A DNA stretch of 64,000 bases from Longimycelium tulufanense (GTDB lineage Bacteria > Actinomycetota > Actinomycetes > Mycobacteriales > Pseudonocardiaceae), in contig NZ_BMMK01000008.1 in the NCBI RefSeq assembly GCF_014645795.1, positions 40,067-104,066 on the forward strand. The letters are read 5' to 3'. A program made the position numbers and the translations under genes. The first letter of the stretch is position 1. Every line of letters begins with the position of its first letter. Below the pieces are notes generated by a model. The model ran no database searches and was not told the origin of the DNA. It worked only from the letters and a program-made list of their open reading frames with translations. Of this stretch, positions 27,464 through 50,829 are shown piece after piece.

Positions 27464-27478
27464 GTTAGGTTACCCTTT
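27460..27478 (+). promoter_or_regulatory. IdeR/DmdR1-type iron box for the monooxygenase-NRPS direction
   Basis: TTAGGTTAGGTTACCCTTT matches the IdeR consensus at 15 of 19 positions. It lies 150 bases before the monooxygenase ATG and probably overlaps the promoter of the rightward operon. Confidence 0.85.
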
Positions 27479-27627
27479 GCGACCGACGGCGGATCGGTCC
27501 CGCCCGAGGCGGGGTGGGCGGGCCGGGAGTCGGCGCCGGCGCGCGGGAGCCAGGGCGCACGCGCCGCCGAGGAGACGACGGGGATGACGGGGACGCCGAC
27601 TGCGGCCCTGCCGCTGATGGGACGGGT

Positions 27628-29010
27628 ATGTCACAGGGACTACGCACAGCCGAGACACCGGTTCACGACCTGGTCGGGGTGGGGTTCGGACCGTCGAACC
27701 TCGCGCTCGCGGTCGCACTCGCCGAACACAACGGCACCGTCGGCGAGGCCGGCCCGGACACCGTCACCGCGCACTTCCTGGAACGCCAGCCCCGGTTCGG
27801 CTGGCACCGGGGGATGCTGATCGACGACGCGACGATGCAGGTGTCCTTCCTCAAGGACCTGGTCACGCTGCGCAACCCGAGCAGCCGGTTCAGCTTCCTG
27901 GCCTACCTGCACAGCAAGGGCAGGCTGATTGACTTCGTCAATCACAAGAACCTCTTCCCGCTGCGGGTCGAGTTCCACGACTACTTCGAGTGGTGCGCCG
28001 CGCAGGTCGACGACCAGGTCTCCTACGGCTACGAGGTGGTCGAGGTGCACCCGGTGACCGAACCGGGCTCAGACGAGGTGACCCTGCTGGACGTCGTGGC
28101 CCGGCCGACGGTCCCCGGCGGTGCGCCCGTGGTGTTGCGCGCCCGCAACCTGGTGGTCGCCACCGGGCTGATCCCGAAGCTGCCCCCGGGCGTCCACAGG
28201 TCCGAACGGGTCTGGCACAACAGCGACCTGCTGCACCGGATCGACACGGTGGACCCCACCGCAGCCTCCCGGTTCGTGGTGGTCGGCGCCGGGCAGAGCG
28301 CCGCCGAGGTGACCGCCTTCCTGCACGGGCGGTTCCCCGAGGCCGAGGTGTGCTCGGTGTTCTCCCGGTTCGGGTACAGCCCCGCCGACGACAGCTCGTT
28401 CGCCAACCGGATCTTCGACCCGGGCGCCGTCGACGAGTTCTACGGCGCGCCCGAGGAAACCAAGCAGCGGCTGATGGCCTACCACGCCAACACGAACTAC
28501 TCGGTGGTCGACATCGACCTGATCGACGACCTGTACCGCCGGGTCTACCAGGAGAAGGTGCTCGGGCAGCAGCGGTTGCGGCTGCTCAACGTCTGCCGGG
28601 CGGTGGGCGTGGACGAGACCGACACCGGGGTGCGGGTCACGATCGAGTCGCTGGCCACCGGCGAACGCAGCGTGCTGGAGTCCGACGTCGTCGTCTACTC
28701 CACCGGTTACCGGTCCGACGACTCGCTACCGATGCTCGGCGAGCTCGCCGCGCGCTGCCGTCGCGACGAGCTCGGCAGGCTGCGGGTCGAACGGGACTAC
28801 CGGGTACGGACGACGCCGGAGGTACGCCCCGGCATCTACCTCCAGGGTGGCTCCACCGAGCACACGCACGGCATCACGTCGTCGTTGTTGTCCAACAACG
28901 CCGTGCGTGCCGGCGAGATCCTGCAGTCGATCCTGGGAAGGCGCGTGCAGGCACCGGTCGAGGCCGCCGGTGCGGGGCGGTACTCGCTCAGCGCCGCGCA
29001 TTCCGCATAG
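27628..29010 (+). CDS. L-ornithine N5-monooxygenase
   Basis: 460-residue FAD/NADPH enzyme making N5-hydroxy-L-ornithine, the hydroxamate precursor. Landmarks in order: FAD-binding GVGFGPSNLALA (about 16-27), the substrate segment MQVSFLKDLVTLRNP, a second Rossmann motif VVGAGQSAAE for NADPH, and the C-terminal ATGL/STGY-type residues (VVYSTGYRSDD) and HTHGITSSLLS. ATG 27628 follows GGGACGGG; the upstream in-frame codons are low complexity. First gene of the rightward operon under iron boxes. Same family as PvdA, EtcB and CchB. Confidence 0.95.
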   Translation: MSQGLRTAETPVHDLVGVGFGPSNLALAVALAEHNGTVGEAGPDTVTAHFLERQPRFGWHRGMLIDDATMQVSFLKDLVTLRNPSSRFSFLAYLHSKGRLIDFVNHKNLFPLRVEFHDYFEWCAAQVDDQVSYGYEVVEVHPVTEPGSDEVTLLDVVARPTVPGGAPVVLRARNLVVATGLIPKLPPGVHRSERVWHNSDLLHRIDTVDPTAASRFVVVGAGQSAAEVTAFLHGRFPEAEVCSVFSRFGYSPADDSSFANRIFDPGAVDEFYGAPEETKQRLMAYHANTNYSVVDIDLIDDLYRRVYQEKVLGQQRLRLLNVCRAVGVDETDTGVRVTIESLATGERSVLESDVVVYSTGYRSDDSLPMLGELAARCRRDELGRLRVERDYRVRTTPEVRPGIYLQGGSTEHTHGITSSLLSNNAVRAGEILQSILGRRVQAPVEAAGAGRYSLSAAHSA

Positions 29011-29018
29011 ACGGGGGC

Positions 29019-29053
29019 GTGCCGGGGACCTGCCCGCGGCGGGGTCCTGGCAC
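29019..29053 (+). terminator. Imperfect hairpin between monooxygenase and binding-protein genes
   Basis: GTGCCGGGGACC (29019-29030) pairs with GGTCCTGGCAC (29043-29053) with one bulge. It may attenuate rather than fully stop transcription into the binding-protein and NRPS genes, which have no iron box of their own. Confidence 0.35.
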
Positions 29054-29100
29054 GTAGCTGTTGTATGCCGCCGCAAGTGAAAACCGAAAGGTGAACGCCC

Positions 29101-30120
29101 ATGTCCCCCGAACCGATCCGCAGAGCCCTCCGCCGGCTGGGTGCCGTGGTTCCGGCACTCGCGCTGCTGGTGCTTGCCGGTTGCGGCTCCGCCGACAAGC
29201 CGGCCGGTGACGCTGCGCAGGGTCAGGCGCAGGGTGCCTTCCCCGTCACGGTGGAGCACAAGTACGGCACCACCGAGATCAAGGCCGAGCCGAAGAAGGT
29301 CGTGACCCTGGGCCTGTCCGACCAGGACGCCGTGCTGGCGCTGGGCATCAAGCCGGTCGGCGTCGTCGACTGGTTCAAGGAGCGGCCCTACGGGAAGTGG
29401 CCGTGGGCCAAGGACAAGTGGGGCTCGACACAGCCGGAGATCGTCGGCGAGCGCGACGAGTACAACATGGAGAAGATCGCCGGCCTCAGGCCGGACCTGA
29501 TCATCGCCCAGTACTCGGGGATGAAGAAGGAGCAGTACGACACGCTCTCCAAGATCGCCCCGGTCGTCGCGCAGCCCAAGGATCATGACGACTACGCCGC
29601 GCCGTGGCAGGTGATGACCAAGCAGATCGGTCAGGCCCTCGGCCGGGAGTCCGAGGCCGAGAAGCTGATCTCCGACATCGACGCGCGCTTCAAGGAGGTC
29701 CGCGACTCCCACCCGGAGTTCGCGCGCCAGACGCTGGCCGTCGCGGACAGCTTCGAACCCGGCAAGTACTCGGCGTTCACCAAGACCGACCCGAAGGCGA
29801 TCTTCTTCTCCGAGCTCGGGTTCACGCTCGACCCGGAGATCGACAAGCTCGCCAAGCCCGGCTGGAACGTGGCCGAGCTCAGCGCCGAGAAGCTGGACGT
29901 GCTCGACGTCGACCGGCTGGTGTGGGTCACCTCCAGCACCGAGGCCAACGATCGCATCAAGGCCGAGCCGCTGTACCAGAAGCTGAGGGTCGCCCAGGAG
30001 AAGCGGGACCTGTTCGTGCCCTACGAGAACCCGGACATCGGCGCGGCCTTCTCGTTCAACACGGTGCTGTCGATCCCGTACGCGATCGACCAGATCCTGC
30101 CGCTGTTGACGGCCAAGTAA
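29101..30120 (+). CDS. Ferric-siderophore-binding lipoprotein (FecB/FepB family)
   Basis: 339 residues. Signal peptide with lipobox VLAGC (Cys about 25), then a class III binding protein: GTTEIKAEPKKVVTLGLSDQDAVLALGIKPVGV opens the first lobe, and IAGLRPDLIIA precedes the long linking helix. It captures the ferric siderophore at the cell surface for the FepDGC-type importer encoded at 52.5-55.5 kb. ATG 29101 follows AAAGGTG. It lies between the monooxygenase and the NRPS in the same direction, so production and uptake are co-expressed. Confidence 0.93.
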   Translation: MSPEPIRRALRRLGAVVPALALLVLAGCGSADKPAGDAAQGQAQGAFPVTVEHKYGTTEIKAEPKKVVTLGLSDQDAVLALGIKPVGVVDWFKERPYGKWPWAKDKWGSTQPEIVGERDEYNMEKIAGLRPDLIIAQYSGMKKEQYDTLSKIAPVVAQPKDHDDYAAPWQVMTKQIGQALGRESEAEKLISDIDARFKEVRDSHPEFARQTLAVADSFEPGKYSAFTKTDPKAIFFSELGFTLDPEIDKLAKPGWNVAELSAEKLDVLDVDRLVWVTSSTEANDRIKAEPLYQKLRVAQEKRDLFVPYENPDIGAAFSFNTVLSIPYAIDQILPLLTAK

Positions 30121-30162
30121 CGGCGAACCGCTCGCACGGGACCAGGGAGAGGCGACCCGACC

Positions 30163-44402
<14,240 letters not shown>

Positions 44403-44406
<4 letters not shown>

Positions 44407-44612
44407 CGACCAACCCGTTCGAGGATCCCGAGGGCCGATTCCTGGTCCTGGTCAACGAGGAGAACCAGCATTCGCTGTGGCCGTCCTTCGTGGCGGTGCC
44501 CGCGGGCTGGCGGGTCGTCTTCGGTGAGGACACCAGGGACGCCTGCCTCGCCTACGTCGAGGCCAACTGGACGGACCTGCGCCCGAAGAGCCTCGTCGAG
44601 CAGCAGTCCTGA
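44403..44612 (+). CDS. MbtH-like protein
   Basis: 69 residues. Carries the family signature: [24 protein letters not shown], then VPAGW and [11 protein letters not shown] with the conserved Trp residues. MbtH-like proteins bind and activate NRPS adenylation domains. ATG 44403 overlaps the NRPS stop (ATGA), with GAGGAG in the end of the NRPS gene, so synthesis is coupled to that of its partner. Confidence 0.97.
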
Positions 44613-44637
44613 CGAGGCGTCATCACGCCGTCACACC

Positions 44638-44668
44638 CGGCCCGGGATCTCGGGGGGATCCCGGGCCG
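44638..44668 (+). terminator. Terminator hairpin after the MbtH gene
   Basis: Perfect 12-bp stem (CGGCCCGGGATC; 44638-44649 and 44657-44668) with a 7-base loop, 26 bases after the MbtH stop. It ends the biosynthetic operon. Confidence 0.75.
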
Positions 44669-44832
44669 CGGCAAACCTGTCCGGAAGATTGCCGAATCTG
44701 ATGCGGAGTGATCCATACCTCTTCCTTGTTGGTCTGTCAGGCCGAGAGCCCTCGATGCGGTATTTGCCCTAGGCTGCCCCGGAAGCCGCGGCGGGCGGTC
44801 CGTCGCGTGCACCGAGCTTCTCGAGGAGTGGC

Positions 44833-45657
44833 ATGCGCACGTCGTTCTTCGGCCGGGCGATGACGAACAGACCAGGCCGCTGGAGGGCACTCAAGAGATC
44901 GGGCGCCCTCACGTTCGTCGCCGCTGTGGCGTCGCTGCTGTTGCCGGGCACTGCCGGCGCGGTCGCCAACGGTGCGGACGTGCCGGACGGGCAGTACCAG
45001 TTCTCCGTGGCGCTGACCATGAAGGGCATCACGCGTCCGGACGGAACCAAGTACAACAGCGCGTGTTCCGGTGCGCTCATCGCGCCACAGTGGATCGCCA
45101 CCGCCGGCCACTGCTTCCACGACGGCAACCGGGTCCGCGTCAGTGGCAAGCCCCGGTACGACTCCACCATCGCGACCGTGGGCCGGGCCACACTGGATGG
45201 AACCGGCGGTCATGACATCGAGGTCGTCTGGGTCGAGCAGGCACCGGACCAGGCCAACGACGTGGCGATCGCCAAGCTGGCGCGCCCGGTGAAGGACGTC
45301 CGACCGCTGAGCGTCAGCAGCACCCCCGCGGGGGTGGGCACCAAGGTGCGGATGACCGGTTTCGGTGCGGCGAAGGCGTGGGTCAGTGGTCCGCACGACC
45401 GCCTCAACCGGCTGCAGACCGGCCTCTGGGAGGTGCAGCAGGTTCAGGAGCGCACCCTACTCGCCAAGGCCGTCGCACCGCAGAGTACGACCAGCGCCTG
45501 CCCGTACGACTCCGGTGCCCCCTACTTCGTGCCCGACTGGGAGGGCTACCGGCTCGTCGGGGTGGAGAGCGACGGTCCGGATTGCCCGCACGACCAGCTG
45601 GAGACGGTCGCCCGCATCGACCACCTCTCTTCCTGGATCGCCCAGACGATCCACTGA
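44833..45657 (+). CDS. Secreted trypsin-like protease (S1 family) with a variant active-site loop
   Basis: 274 residues with a long basic N-region and signal peptide ending near TAGA-VANG (about residue 43). Triad: His93 (TAGHC), Asp143 (ANDVAIAKL), Ser227. The Ser lies in CPYDSGAP rather than the usual CxGDSGGP: the oxyanion-hole Gly is a Tyr and the second Gly after Ser is an Ala. Either specificity is unusual or activity is reduced. ATG 44833 follows GAGGAG. It is flanked by two hairpins sharing the same 12-bp stem and looks like an independent unit inside the cluster region. Confidence 0.88.
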   Translation: MRTSFFGRAMTNRPGRWRALKRSGALTFVAAVASLLLPGTAGAVANGADVPDGQYQFSVALTMKGITRPDGTKYNSACSGALIAPQWIATAGHCFHDGNRVRVSGKPRYDSTIATVGRATLDGTGGHDIEVVWVEQAPDQANDVAIAKLARPVKDVRPLSVSSTPAGVGTKVRMTGFGAAKAWVSGPHDRLNRLQTGLWEVQQVQERTLLAKAVAPQSTTSACPYDSGAPYFVPDWEGYRLVGVESDGPDCPHDQLETVARIDHLSSWIAQTIH

Positions 45658-45679
45658 CACCAACTGACGCCTGCTGAAC

Positions 45680-45713
45680 ACCCGGCCCGGGATCCCCAGA
45701 TCCCGGGCCGGGT
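45680..45713. terminator. Perfect 15-bp hairpin between convergent protease and acyltransferase genes
   Basis: Arms 45680-45694 and 45699-45713 with a 4-base loop; the inner 12 bp (CGGCCCGGGATC) are identical to the hairpin at 44638. Confidence 0.75.
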
Positions 45714-45761
45714 CCGTTGGTACGCCCGGTACGGCCCGCCGCTGGGAAGCCGTCGTGGCGA

Positions 45762-46910
45762 TCAGGCCCGGGGCCCGGCAGGGGAGCGATGGCTGAATCG
45801 TTGCATCAACGGCTGCTCCACGAACCGGTACAGCAGCCAGGCCAGGAACACCGACACCCCGCAGAGGAGGACCCCCACGCCGAGCGTCCCGAGGGTGCCG
45901 CGCGGCCAGTCGCCGAACACGTGCTCGAACAACGTGATCACCTGGTAGTGGATCAGGTAGAAGGCGAACGAGAGCTGCCCCAGGAACACCGGGGACCGCG
46001 TCGCCCACAGTGACCGCGCGCCACGGAGGTCCATCGACGCCGCACCGACAATCATCAGCGCGACCGGACCGATGGTCGCCGCCGCGAACCAGAACGGGAT
46101 CGGGAGGAACTTCCCGGCTACGGCGACCGCGGTCAGCAGCGCGATTCCCGGTAGCACCACACCGATCCGAGGCATGACACCGCGCCGTACCATCCGCGCC
46201 AGCAGCATCCCCAACACGAACTCGGGGAGCCGGCTGAGCGGCAGATAGTCGGCGAACCACAGCCGGACGAGCGGAAGGTCGAACTCGCCCGGCAGCACCG
46301 CGGGACCATGCAGGACGAAGGAAAGTGTTGGGACAAGCCAGATCGCCGCGACGGCGATGCCGGCGGCGACCAGGAGACGCTCTGGCCGCACCCGCATCAC
46401 CAATGGCAGGATCAGCGGGAACAGCAGGTAGAACGCTGCTTCGGCGGCGAGGGTCCAGCTCACCGGGTTCACGCTGAACATCAGGGTAGGTGCGGGAAGC
46501 CAGGTATGGACAAGGAACAGGTTGGCCAACGCCGGCCCAGCCGGTGTCGGCCCGGGCGGCACACGGCCCGGTTCCGCGGAGATCCCCGTGGCCGCGAGCA
46601 ACCCCATCATGGTCACCCAGGTCACGGCGTGATTGGGGAAGATTTTCCAGAATCGGTGGCGCCAGAACGCCTGATACGGCTCGGATTCCCGGGCTGACCA
46701 GGTGAGCACGAAGCCGCTGAGCACGAAGAAGAACGACACCGCGGCCATGGCCACGGGCATGAGCATCCACGAGATGTCGAGATGGGTCAGAAACACGACA
46801 AAAGCGGCGACGAACCGCAAGCCCGTGAGCGACGGCAACCGGCTGCGCGAAACGGAGGGCACCAGCTCGCCCTCGGCAGCGCCGAACCGAAGCTCCGGAA
46901 TCAGCCGCAC
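45762..46910 (-). CDS. Membrane acyltransferase (acyltransferase 3 / OafA family)
   Basis: 382 residues with about ten hydrophobic helices. The N-terminal signature is present: LPSLTGLRFVAAFVVFLTHL with the conserved Arg and His, and FFFVLSGFVLTWS followed by the FWRHRFWKIFP region. Such enzymes transfer acetyl or other acyl groups to sugars, lipids, antibiotics or peptidoglycan across the membrane. Start GTG at 46908-46910 follows GGGAGG. It lies between the NRPS and the exporters but is oriented oppositely to the NRPS and has no iron box, so a role in siderophore acylation is only a possibility. Confidence 0.85.
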   Translation of the reverse strand: MRLIPELRFGAAEGELVPSVSRSRLPSLTGLRFVAAFVVFLTHLDISWMLMPVAMAAVSFFFVLSGFVLTWSARESEPYQAFWRHRFWKIFPNHAVTWVTMMGLLAATGISAEPGRVPPGPTPAGPALANLFLVHTWLPAPTLMFSVNPVSWTLAAEAAFYLLFPLILPLVMRVRPERLLVAAGIAVAAIWLVPTLSFVLHGPAVLPGEFDLPLVRLWFADYLPLSRLPEFVLGMLLARMVRRGVMPRIGVVLPGIALLTAVAVAGKFLPIPFWFAAATIGPVALMIVGAASMDLRGARSLWATRSPVFLGQLSFAFYLIHYQVITLFEHVFGDWPRGTLGTLGVGVLLCGVSVFLAWLLYRFVEQPLMQRFSHRSPAGPRA

Positions 46911-47130
46911 ACGGACCTCCCCAATGGATAGATCTCGTATGCATTGAGTGGGATGAGCGCTACCAGTGACGGCAGTCCGTAGAGACCTGTGTCACAGCAG
47001 TGCACTGTTCGCGGCAGTTGTAGACATCGGCCGATCCATGGACAAATTCATCGCCGGCCGGGATGAACCCGGCTGTCCGAATCACTCGTCGGCACCCGGT
47101 TCGGGATTCGGCTGGACCCCGGTAGGTGGC

Positions 47131-48936
47131 CTACACCGAGTTCCGACTGTCCGACCACGCCGCCCAGAGCGTGGCGTAGCGGCCGCCGGCGGCGATGAGT
47201 TCCTCATGCGTCCCGGCCTCCACGACCCGGCCGTGGTCCAGGACCACGACCCGATCCGCGGTGGCCGCCTGCGTGAGTCGATGCGCCACCACCAGGCCGG
47301 TTCGCCCCTGAAGGGCCCGCCCGGCCGCCTCCTCCAGGATGCGGGCGCCCGCACTGCCCGCATCCGCCGTCGCCTCGTCGAGGATCGCGATCGGCGGGTC
47401 GGCCAGCACGAGCCGCGCCAACGCCAACTGCTGCGACTGGGCCACGGTGAGCCGGTGCCCACCCTCGCCGACCACGGTGGCCAGCCCCTCCGGCAACGCC
47501 TCCACCCAGGACAACGCACCGACTCGCGCCAGCGCCTCGCGCAGCTCGGCGTCGCCGGCCTCCGGGCGCGCCAGCCGCAGGTCGTCGGCCAGCGTCCCGG
47601 CGAACACGTGCACCTCCTGGCTGATCAACGTCACCGTGCGCCGGGTACCCGCCGGGCCGAGGTCGGCGATGTCCACCCCGCCCAGGGCCACCGACCCCGC
47701 GGACGGCTGGTGGATGCCCGCGATCAGCTTCGCCAGCGTCGTCTTCCCGGCGCCGCTGGCCCCCACCAACGCGACCCGCTCCCCGGAACGGACCTCCAGG
47801 TCCACGTCCCGCAACACGGAATGGCCGGCAACGTAGGCGTGGCTGAGCCCGGCGACCTTAACCGAGCCGTCCATGGGGCGTGCCGGCCGCGACGGCTCCT
47901 GCTCCGTCGGGAGGGTGGACACCCCCACCAGCCGGGCCAGGCTGGCGGCGGCGGACTGTGCGTCGTCGATCAGCACGAGCGCCGCGTTGATCGGGTTGAA
48001 CAGGCTGTGGAAGTACAACGCCGCCGCGGTCGCGGTGCCGATGGTGGCCGAACCGTTGCGCACCAACACGAAACCGGCGACCAGAACGGACCCCAGGCCG
48101 ACGAGCTCGGCGAGGTTGAGTCGGGAGAAGAACCCGGTCATCAGCCGGATTCCGCGCAGCGCAAGGTCAACGGTCGACTCCGAGCGTCCCGCGACCAGGT
48201 CCACATGCTTGCCGGACAACCGGAAAGCACGAACGGTCCGCGCCCCGTCAACACTGTCGAGGAGCTGGTGCTGCAACGCGCCCGTGGCAACCCGATGCGC
48301 GGCATACACCGGGATCGCGCGCCGCACGTACCAGCGCACGGTCAACACCTGGATCGGGGCGGCGACCAGCGCGGCGAGCAGGAAACGCCAGTCCAGCACG
48401 GCAAGCCCCACCAGCGTCAGCACGATGGTGAGCGCGGACCGGCTGAACTCCGGCAACGCCTGCCGCACCGACTTGGCGATCAACGTGACGTCGCTGGTGA
48501 CCCTGGAGGTCAGATCCCCCGACCCCGCCTGCTCGACCCGTTCCAGTGGAAGCCGCAACGCGCGTTCCACGAACCGTTCCCGCAGACCTGCCAGCATCGT
48601 CTCGCCGAGCCTGGCGATCAGCGAGCTGCCGTAGGCTGTGGCCACCCCCCGGCCCACGGCGACCACCACGAGCAGAACCATCGGCACGGTCAGGGCGGCC
48701 GCGCCCCGGCGTTCCACCACGAGGTCGACGATGTGACCGAGCAGGGGAGCGGTGAGCAGGCCGATGCCCGTCCCGACAACCATCACGGTCACCGCCGCCA
48801 CCGCCAACATCCGGTGGCCGCGCAGCAACGCACCTACGGCGGCGGCGGTCTGCGCACCGGTGGCGGTCGGCAGGAGTTCCCGCTCGCATCTGCCAGTCCC
48901 GCTCATCGCGTGTCCTTCGTTCGTCGCGGGCGTCAT
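47131..48936 (-). CDS. ABC exporter-fold half-transporter, catalytically complete NBD
   Basis: 601 residues: six membrane helices (about 30-320), then a nucleotide-binding domain with intact Walker A GASGAGKTT (about 391), Q-loop ISQEVHVF, Walker B IAILDEATAD with catalytic Glu, and H-loop VAHRL. The signature motif is degenerate: LTVAQSQQ instead of LSGGQ. ATG 48936 overlaps the stop of the upstream half-transporter (ATGA); an alternative ATG at 48906 has a better ribosome site (GAAGGA). With its partner it should form one heterodimer, probably moving the siderophore or its ferric form across the membrane, as IrtAB does in mycobacteria. Confidence 0.9.
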   Translation of the reverse strand: MTPATNEGHAMSGTGRCERELLPTATGAQTAAAVGALLRGHRMLAVAAVTVMVVGTGIGLLTAPLLGHIVDLVVERRGAAALTVPMVLLVVVAVGRGVATAYGSSLIARLGETMLAGLRERFVERALRLPLERVEQAGSGDLTSRVTSDVTLIAKSVRQALPEFSRSALTIVLTLVGLAVLDWRFLLAALVAAPIQVLTVRWYVRRAIPVYAAHRVATGALQHQLLDSVDGARTVRAFRLSGKHVDLVAGRSESTVDLALRGIRLMTGFFSRLNLAELVGLGSVLVAGFVLVRNGSATIGTATAAALYFHSLFNPINAALVLIDDAQSAAASLARLVGVSTLPTEQEPSRPARPMDGSVKVAGLSHAYVAGHSVLRDVDLEVRSGERVALVGASGAGKTTLAKLIAGIHQPSAGSVALGGVDIADLGPAGTRRTVTLISQEVHVFAGTLADDLRLARPEAGDAELREALARVGALSWVEALPEGLATVVGEGGHRLTVAQSQQLALARLVLADPPIAILDEATADAGSAGARILEEAAGRALQGRTGLVVAHRLTQAATADRVVVLDHGRVVEAGTHEELIAAGGRYATLWAAWSDSRNSV

Positions 48937-50627
48937 GTCAGCACCACCGAGCGGTAGTCCTCGCGCGCTGCGACCAGGTCGGGGTGCGGGCCGTCCGCGG
49001 TCACGGTGCCTCCGTCGACTACCACCACGCGATCGGTCACCGCAAGCAGCGCAGGGCTGGTGGTCACCAGAATCGTGGTGCGATCTCGCCGCACCTGTCG
49101 GATTCCGGCGGCGATTCGCACCTCGGTCACCGTGTCGACCGCGGTGGTGGGGTCGTGCACCACGAGCACCGGAGGATCCGCCGCGAGGGCGCGGGCGAGC
49201 GCCACGCGTTGCCGCTGCCCGCCGGACAGCGACCGCCCACGCTCGGCGAGCACGGTGTCCACACCGTGCGGCAGGGTCCCGGCGACCTCGTCCGCCGCCG
49301 CGGCCGCCATCGCCCGGCCGGCGTCGGTGCCCGGGGCGGTTCCGGCCAGGACGTTCTCCAGCAGGGTGCCCTCGAACAGGTCGGCATCGTGCTGGGCCAC
49401 CAGGATGGCGCGGCGCACCTCGGCGGGGTCCAGCCCGGCCAGTCCCGCACCGTCCAGCTCGATCGTTCCGCCCGTGGGGTCGGCCTCCCGACCCAGGCAC
49501 GCCAGCAGATCGGTCGCGGCCGCCGGATCCCTGGCCACGACCCCGACCAGGCTCCCGGCGGCAATATCCAGGTCGACGCCGCGCAACGCGCCGTAAGAAA
49601 CACCACGCAACCGCACCGCACCGCCGACCGGCTCGGGCAGCGCCGCCGAACCCACCGGCACCGCGGGCGGTGCCGCGAGAACCGAAGCGATCCGGTCGGC
49701 CGAGGCACGTCCCTGGGCGAACTCGGCGTTGACGAAGGTGAGGAGCTGGAACGGCCCGAGCAGGAACTGGGCGAGGCCCACCGCCGCCACCAACTCGCCG
49801 ACGCTGATCACGTCCCGCATCGCCAGATGCGCGCCGACCAGCGCGATGATCACGATGAAGATTCCGGTCAGCGCCAGCACGGCGCCGTCGTGCCCGGCCC
49901 GGCTGCGGGCCGCACGCAGCGCGGCCGCGAGCGAGTCCTGGCTGGTCCGCCGGTACCGGGACACCGCCGCCGCCTCGGCACCGATGCCCTTGAGTACCCG
50001 GAGCCCCGCGACCAGATCCGCGGCAACGCCGGAGGCCTGCGCGGCCCGCTCCTGCTCGACCCCGCTCCGCCGTTCCAGGGGCTGGCTGATCCGGTGCCCC
50101 AGCCACAGCAGCGGCGGGATGCCCAGCAGCACGAGCAGGCCGAGCGGCACCGAGATCCGCAGCAACGCCACCGCGCTGATCGCCAGGCCGGCGACCGCCG
50201 ACATCCCGTAGGCCAGCACGGTGGCGACGGCGCCCACCCGCTTGGCGTCGCCGGTGGCGATGTTGACCAGCGCGCCCGGCAGCCGGCCCGCCTCCGCACC
50301 GCCCCGAGGGTCGAGCACCCGCGCGCCGAGATCCAGCCGAAGCCGGTGCGCGGCCTGCTCGCCGGCGCGCTCCGCGGCCCGGGCACCGGTCCGGTAGCAG
50401 GTGGAGAGCACGAAGAAGAGCACGCAGAGCACGAGCAGCCAGCGCAGTAACACGTCGAGCGAACCGGTGGCCACCGCCTGGTCGATCACCACGCCGATGA
50501 CGACGGGGACCAGCGCCTCGCACCCCTGGTGCGCGATGCCCAGCACCGATGCCGCGACGAGGTGGCGCCGTTGGCCTCCGATCGCCGCCCGGAGGACGTC
50601 CCGCCCCGTCGGTCCTCCCGCGACCAC
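48933..50627 (-). CDS. ABC exporter-fold half-transporter with a degenerate NBD
   Basis: 564 residues: six membrane helices, then an NBD whose ATP-binding elements have decayed. Where Walker A should be, the sequence is GVVARDPAAATDLL (about 357), without the GK[ST]; Walker B is VLVVHDPTTAVD, with Asp replaced by His and Glu by Asp; the H-loop is VTTSP, without His. The signature LSGGQRQR is perfect. It thus supplies only the signature for its partner's ATP site. GTG at 50627 was chosen because GGAGGT sits eight bases upstream; another GTG at 50642 lies at that ribosome site. An iron box lies 31-49 bases before the start. Confidence 0.9.
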   Translation of the reverse strand: MVAGGPTGRDVLRAAIGGQRRHLVAASVLGIAHQGCEALVPVVIGVVIDQAVATGSLDVLLRWLLVLCVLFFVLSTCYRTGARAAERAGEQAAHRLRLDLGARVLDPRGGAEAGRLPGALVNIATGDAKRVGAVATVLAYGMSAVAGLAISAVALLRISVPLGLLVLLGIPPLLWLGHRISQPLERRSGVEQERAAQASGVAADLVAGLRVLKGIGAEAAAVSRYRRTSQDSLAAALRAARSRAGHDGAVLALTGIFIVIIALVGAHLAMRDVISVGELVAAVGLAQFLLGPFQLLTFVNAEFAQGRASADRIASVLAAPPAVPVGSAALPEPVGGAVRLRGVSYGALRGVDLDIAAGSLVGVVARDPAAATDLLACLGREADPTGGTIELDGAGLAGLDPAEVRRAILVAQHDADLFEGTLLENVLAGTAPGTDAGRAMAAAAADEVAGTLPHGVDTVLAERGRSLSGGQRQRVALARALAADPPVLVVHDPTTAVDTVTEVRIAAGIRQVRRDRTTILVTTSPALLAVTDRVVVVDGGTVTADGPHPDLVAAREDYRSVVLT

Positions 50628-50657
50628 TCGACCTACCTCCACAGACGCCGCAACTTG

Positions 50658-50676
50658 ATAGGTAAGGCTACTCTAA
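50658..50676. promoter_or_regulatory. IdeR/DmdR1-type iron box between exporter and amidohydrolase genes
   Basis: ATAGGTAAGGCTACTCTAA matches the IdeR consensus at 15 of 19 positions. It sits 31 bases before the half-transporter start on one side and 153 bases before the amidohydrolase start on the other, so it may control both. Confidence 0.8.
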
Positions 50677-50829
50677 CTAGGGCCTCGGCCGGACCCCCAA
50701 ACCGACCCGAACCGACCCAACCCAAGGGGTTTACGGCCAGGTCCCGGCGAGGCTTGAGACAGGTCTCGCGACAGCCATCGGGATCCGCGATAGATCTTGG
50801 AAAAAGGTCTCCGACAGGCGGGAGCGGCA

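Noticed and set aside
47057-47073. 6-bp hairpin after the second half-transporter gene
   Set aside because: Too short to call a terminator with any confidence.
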